A stretch of 64,000 bases of DNA, taken from Flavobacterium sp. CFS9. Its GTDB lineage: Bacteria; Bacteroidota; Bacteroidia; Flavobacteriales; Flavobacteriaceae. Location: positions 3,596,001 through 3,660,000 of the forward strand of contig NZ_AP031573.1 in NCBI RefSeq assembly GCF_041154745.1, given 5' to 3'. Positions 62,982 to 64,000 of the stretch are shown in pieces. The translations under genes were made by a program, and so were the position numbers. The notes below the pieces were generated by a model. It ran no database searches and had not been told where the DNA came from. It saw only the letters and a program-made list of their open reading frames with translations. Position 1 is the first letter of the stretch. The number at the start of each line of letters is the position of its first letter.

Positions 62982-63857
62982 ATGCATAACAATTTAGTTA
63001 TTCTTGCGGGTGGAGCATCTTCACGCATGAAAAAAGAAGCCATTTCAAACAATTTATCTGCCGAAGAAATTGCGCAGGCAAATGAAAGAAGTAAAGGGTT
63101 AATTGGAGTTGGAGCAAGCGGAAGGCCTTTGTTGGATTATCTTCTGCTCAACGCTAAAAAAGCGGGGTATAAAAAAATCTACATTATTATTGGAGAGCAG
63201 GGAGAGCTTTTTAAAGAGTTTTACGGCAGTCAGAATACCGATAATGATTTTCACGGACTCAATATTTCATTTGCGGTTCAATACATTCCAGAAGGCAGAG
63301 TAAAACCATTTGGTACTGCTGATGCTTTGTTTCAGGCAGTAGAGCAGTTTCCGGAGTTAAACACACAGCAGTATTCAGTTTGTAACAGCGATAACTTGTA
63401 TTCGGCAGCAGCGTTATTGGCACTTAGAGAGACCGACAGTCCAAATGCTTTTATTGCTTACGATCGCGAAGCTTTGGAATTTCCTTCTGAAAGGATTTCG
63501 CGTTTCGCCATCGCTAAATTAGATCAGAATAATCAGTTGTTGGATATTTTAGAAAAACCTTCAGCCGATGTTTTAGCCGATTATAAAGATGTGGAAGGGA
63601 AAATCAGAGTCAGTATGAATGCTTTTAAATTCAACGGAAGCACTTTATATACACACCTGAAAAATTGCCCTGTTCATCCCGAGCGCGACGAAAAAGAGCT
63701 GCCTACGGTACTGTTAAATGCTGTCAAAGAAAATCCGAATACAACGATAGGTATTCCGTTTTCAGAGCACGTTCCGGACCTTACGGCTAAAGAAGATATT
63801 GCTGATGTAAAAGAATATTTAAAGCAATATTATCCGGTTTTAGACTGGAGTATTTAG
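62982..63857 (+). CDS. Sugar-phosphate nucleotidyltransferase
   Basis: The protein begins NLVILAGGASSRMKKEA (residues 4-20), the nucleotide-binding loop of the NTP-transferase fold. It continues with GRPLLDYLLLNAKKAGYKKIYIIIGEQ, QYIPEGRVKPFGTADALFQA and CNSDNLYS near 134-141, the metal-binding Asp region. Length 291 matches glucose-1-phosphate uridylyl/thymidylyltransferases without a C-terminal beta-helix. It follows the GHMP kinase on the same strand after 130 bp and probably uses its sugar-1-phosphate product to form an NDP-sugar. The base (UTP or dTTP) cannot be told. Confidence 0.9.
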   Translation: MHNNLVILAGGASSRMKKEAISNNLSAEEIAQANERSKGLIGVGASGRPLLDYLLLNAKKAGYKKIYIIIGEQGELFKEFYGSQNTDNDFHGLNISFAVQYIPEGRVKPFGTADALFQAVEQFPELNTQQYSVCNSDNLYSAAALLALRETDSPNAFIAYDREALEFPSERISRFAIAKLDQNNQLLDILEKPSADVLADYKDVEGKIRVSMNAFKFNGSTLYTHLKNCPVHPERDEKELPTVLLNAVKENPNTTIGIPFSEHVPDLTAKEDIADVKEYLKQYYPVLDWSI

Positions 63858-63912
63858 AAAAAATTAACAAAATATTGATATCTAATTTACAGATAAGTAT
63901 AACTTATTAGAC

Positions 63913-63974
63913 TACTTTTGTTTTAAAATTGCAAAAAATACGCATCGAATTGCGGGTAAATTGCGATATATTTG
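63913..63974 (+). promoter_or_regulatory. Candidate -7 boxes for a gene beyond the window edge
   Basis: TACTTTTG (63913-63920) and TATATTTG (63967-63974) both match TAnnTTTG. Neither has a clear TTG at 19-21 bp upstream. Any gene they serve starts outside the window. Confidence 0.3.
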
Positions 63975-64000
63975 CAAAAAGTGTTGATGTTATTTTAGAG

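Overview
The window looks like a chromosomal segment of a Flavobacterium-type Bacteroidota. It is AT-rich, has few recognisable Shine-Dalgarno sequences, and carries several matches to the Bacteroidota -7 box (TAnnTTTG). It encodes a GldI gliding lipoprotein, a type IX secretion type B sorting domain, two SusC/SusD pairs, and many SPI/SPII exported proteins. No tRNA, rRNA, CRISPR array, transposase or integrase was seen.

Left part (1-26.6 kb) is mostly core genome. In order: a GNAT acetyltransferase with an in-frame stop close to its expected end; a secreted hypothetical protein; an orphan GH92 mannosidase; an M61 peptidase; a run of small membrane proteins (sterol-desaturase-like, GlsB/YeaQ-like, AqpZ, DoxX-like, EamA); the operon nrnA-like/gldI/two cyclophilin-FKBP fusions; a ClC channel; a RidA-like protein; the cbpA-cbpM chaperone pair; guaA; two LysM proteins; and osmC. 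Intergenic gaps carry several families of short dispersed and palindromic repeats.

Middle part (26.6-31.9 kb) is an accessory block. It holds one type-B-sorted surface protein and a co-directional run of four small exported proteins of adhesin/tail-fibre/jelly-roll flavour. The block lies between the real 3' end of osmC and a second copy of that 3' end (30 identical bases), which suggests insertion or duplication at the osmC terminus.

Right part (32-64 kb) is a large glycan-utilisation region. Unit 1 (minus strand): SusC1-SusD1-DUF3472 lipoprotein-GH109-GH35. Unit 2 (minus strand): SusC2-SusD2-arylsulfotransferase-like lipoprotein-TsdA-like dihaem cytochrome-glycoside-hydrolase-like protein (DUF6067 type)-DUF5107/TPR protein-M1 aminopeptidase. 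To the right are a CBM9-like protein without a signal peptide, a LacI-family regulator, a galactokinase-like GHMP kinase and a sugar-phosphate nucleotidyltransferase. The same regulatory module occurs three times: upstream of SusC1, upstream of SusC2, and between the lacI-type gene and the kinase. It consists of two near-palindromic 14-bp boxes 9 bp apart, then 15-16 bp, then TTG-N20-TAG(T/C)TTCG. This ties the two Sus systems and the salvage genes into one probable regulon.

The enzymes (beta-galactosidase, alpha-N-acetylgalactosaminidase, aminopeptidase, a possible sulfate-handling enzyme, a Gal/GalNAc-type kinase and a nucleotidyltransferase) suggest a galactose/GalNAc-containing glycoprotein or mucin-like substrate. 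That substrate is an inference and is not shown by the sequence.
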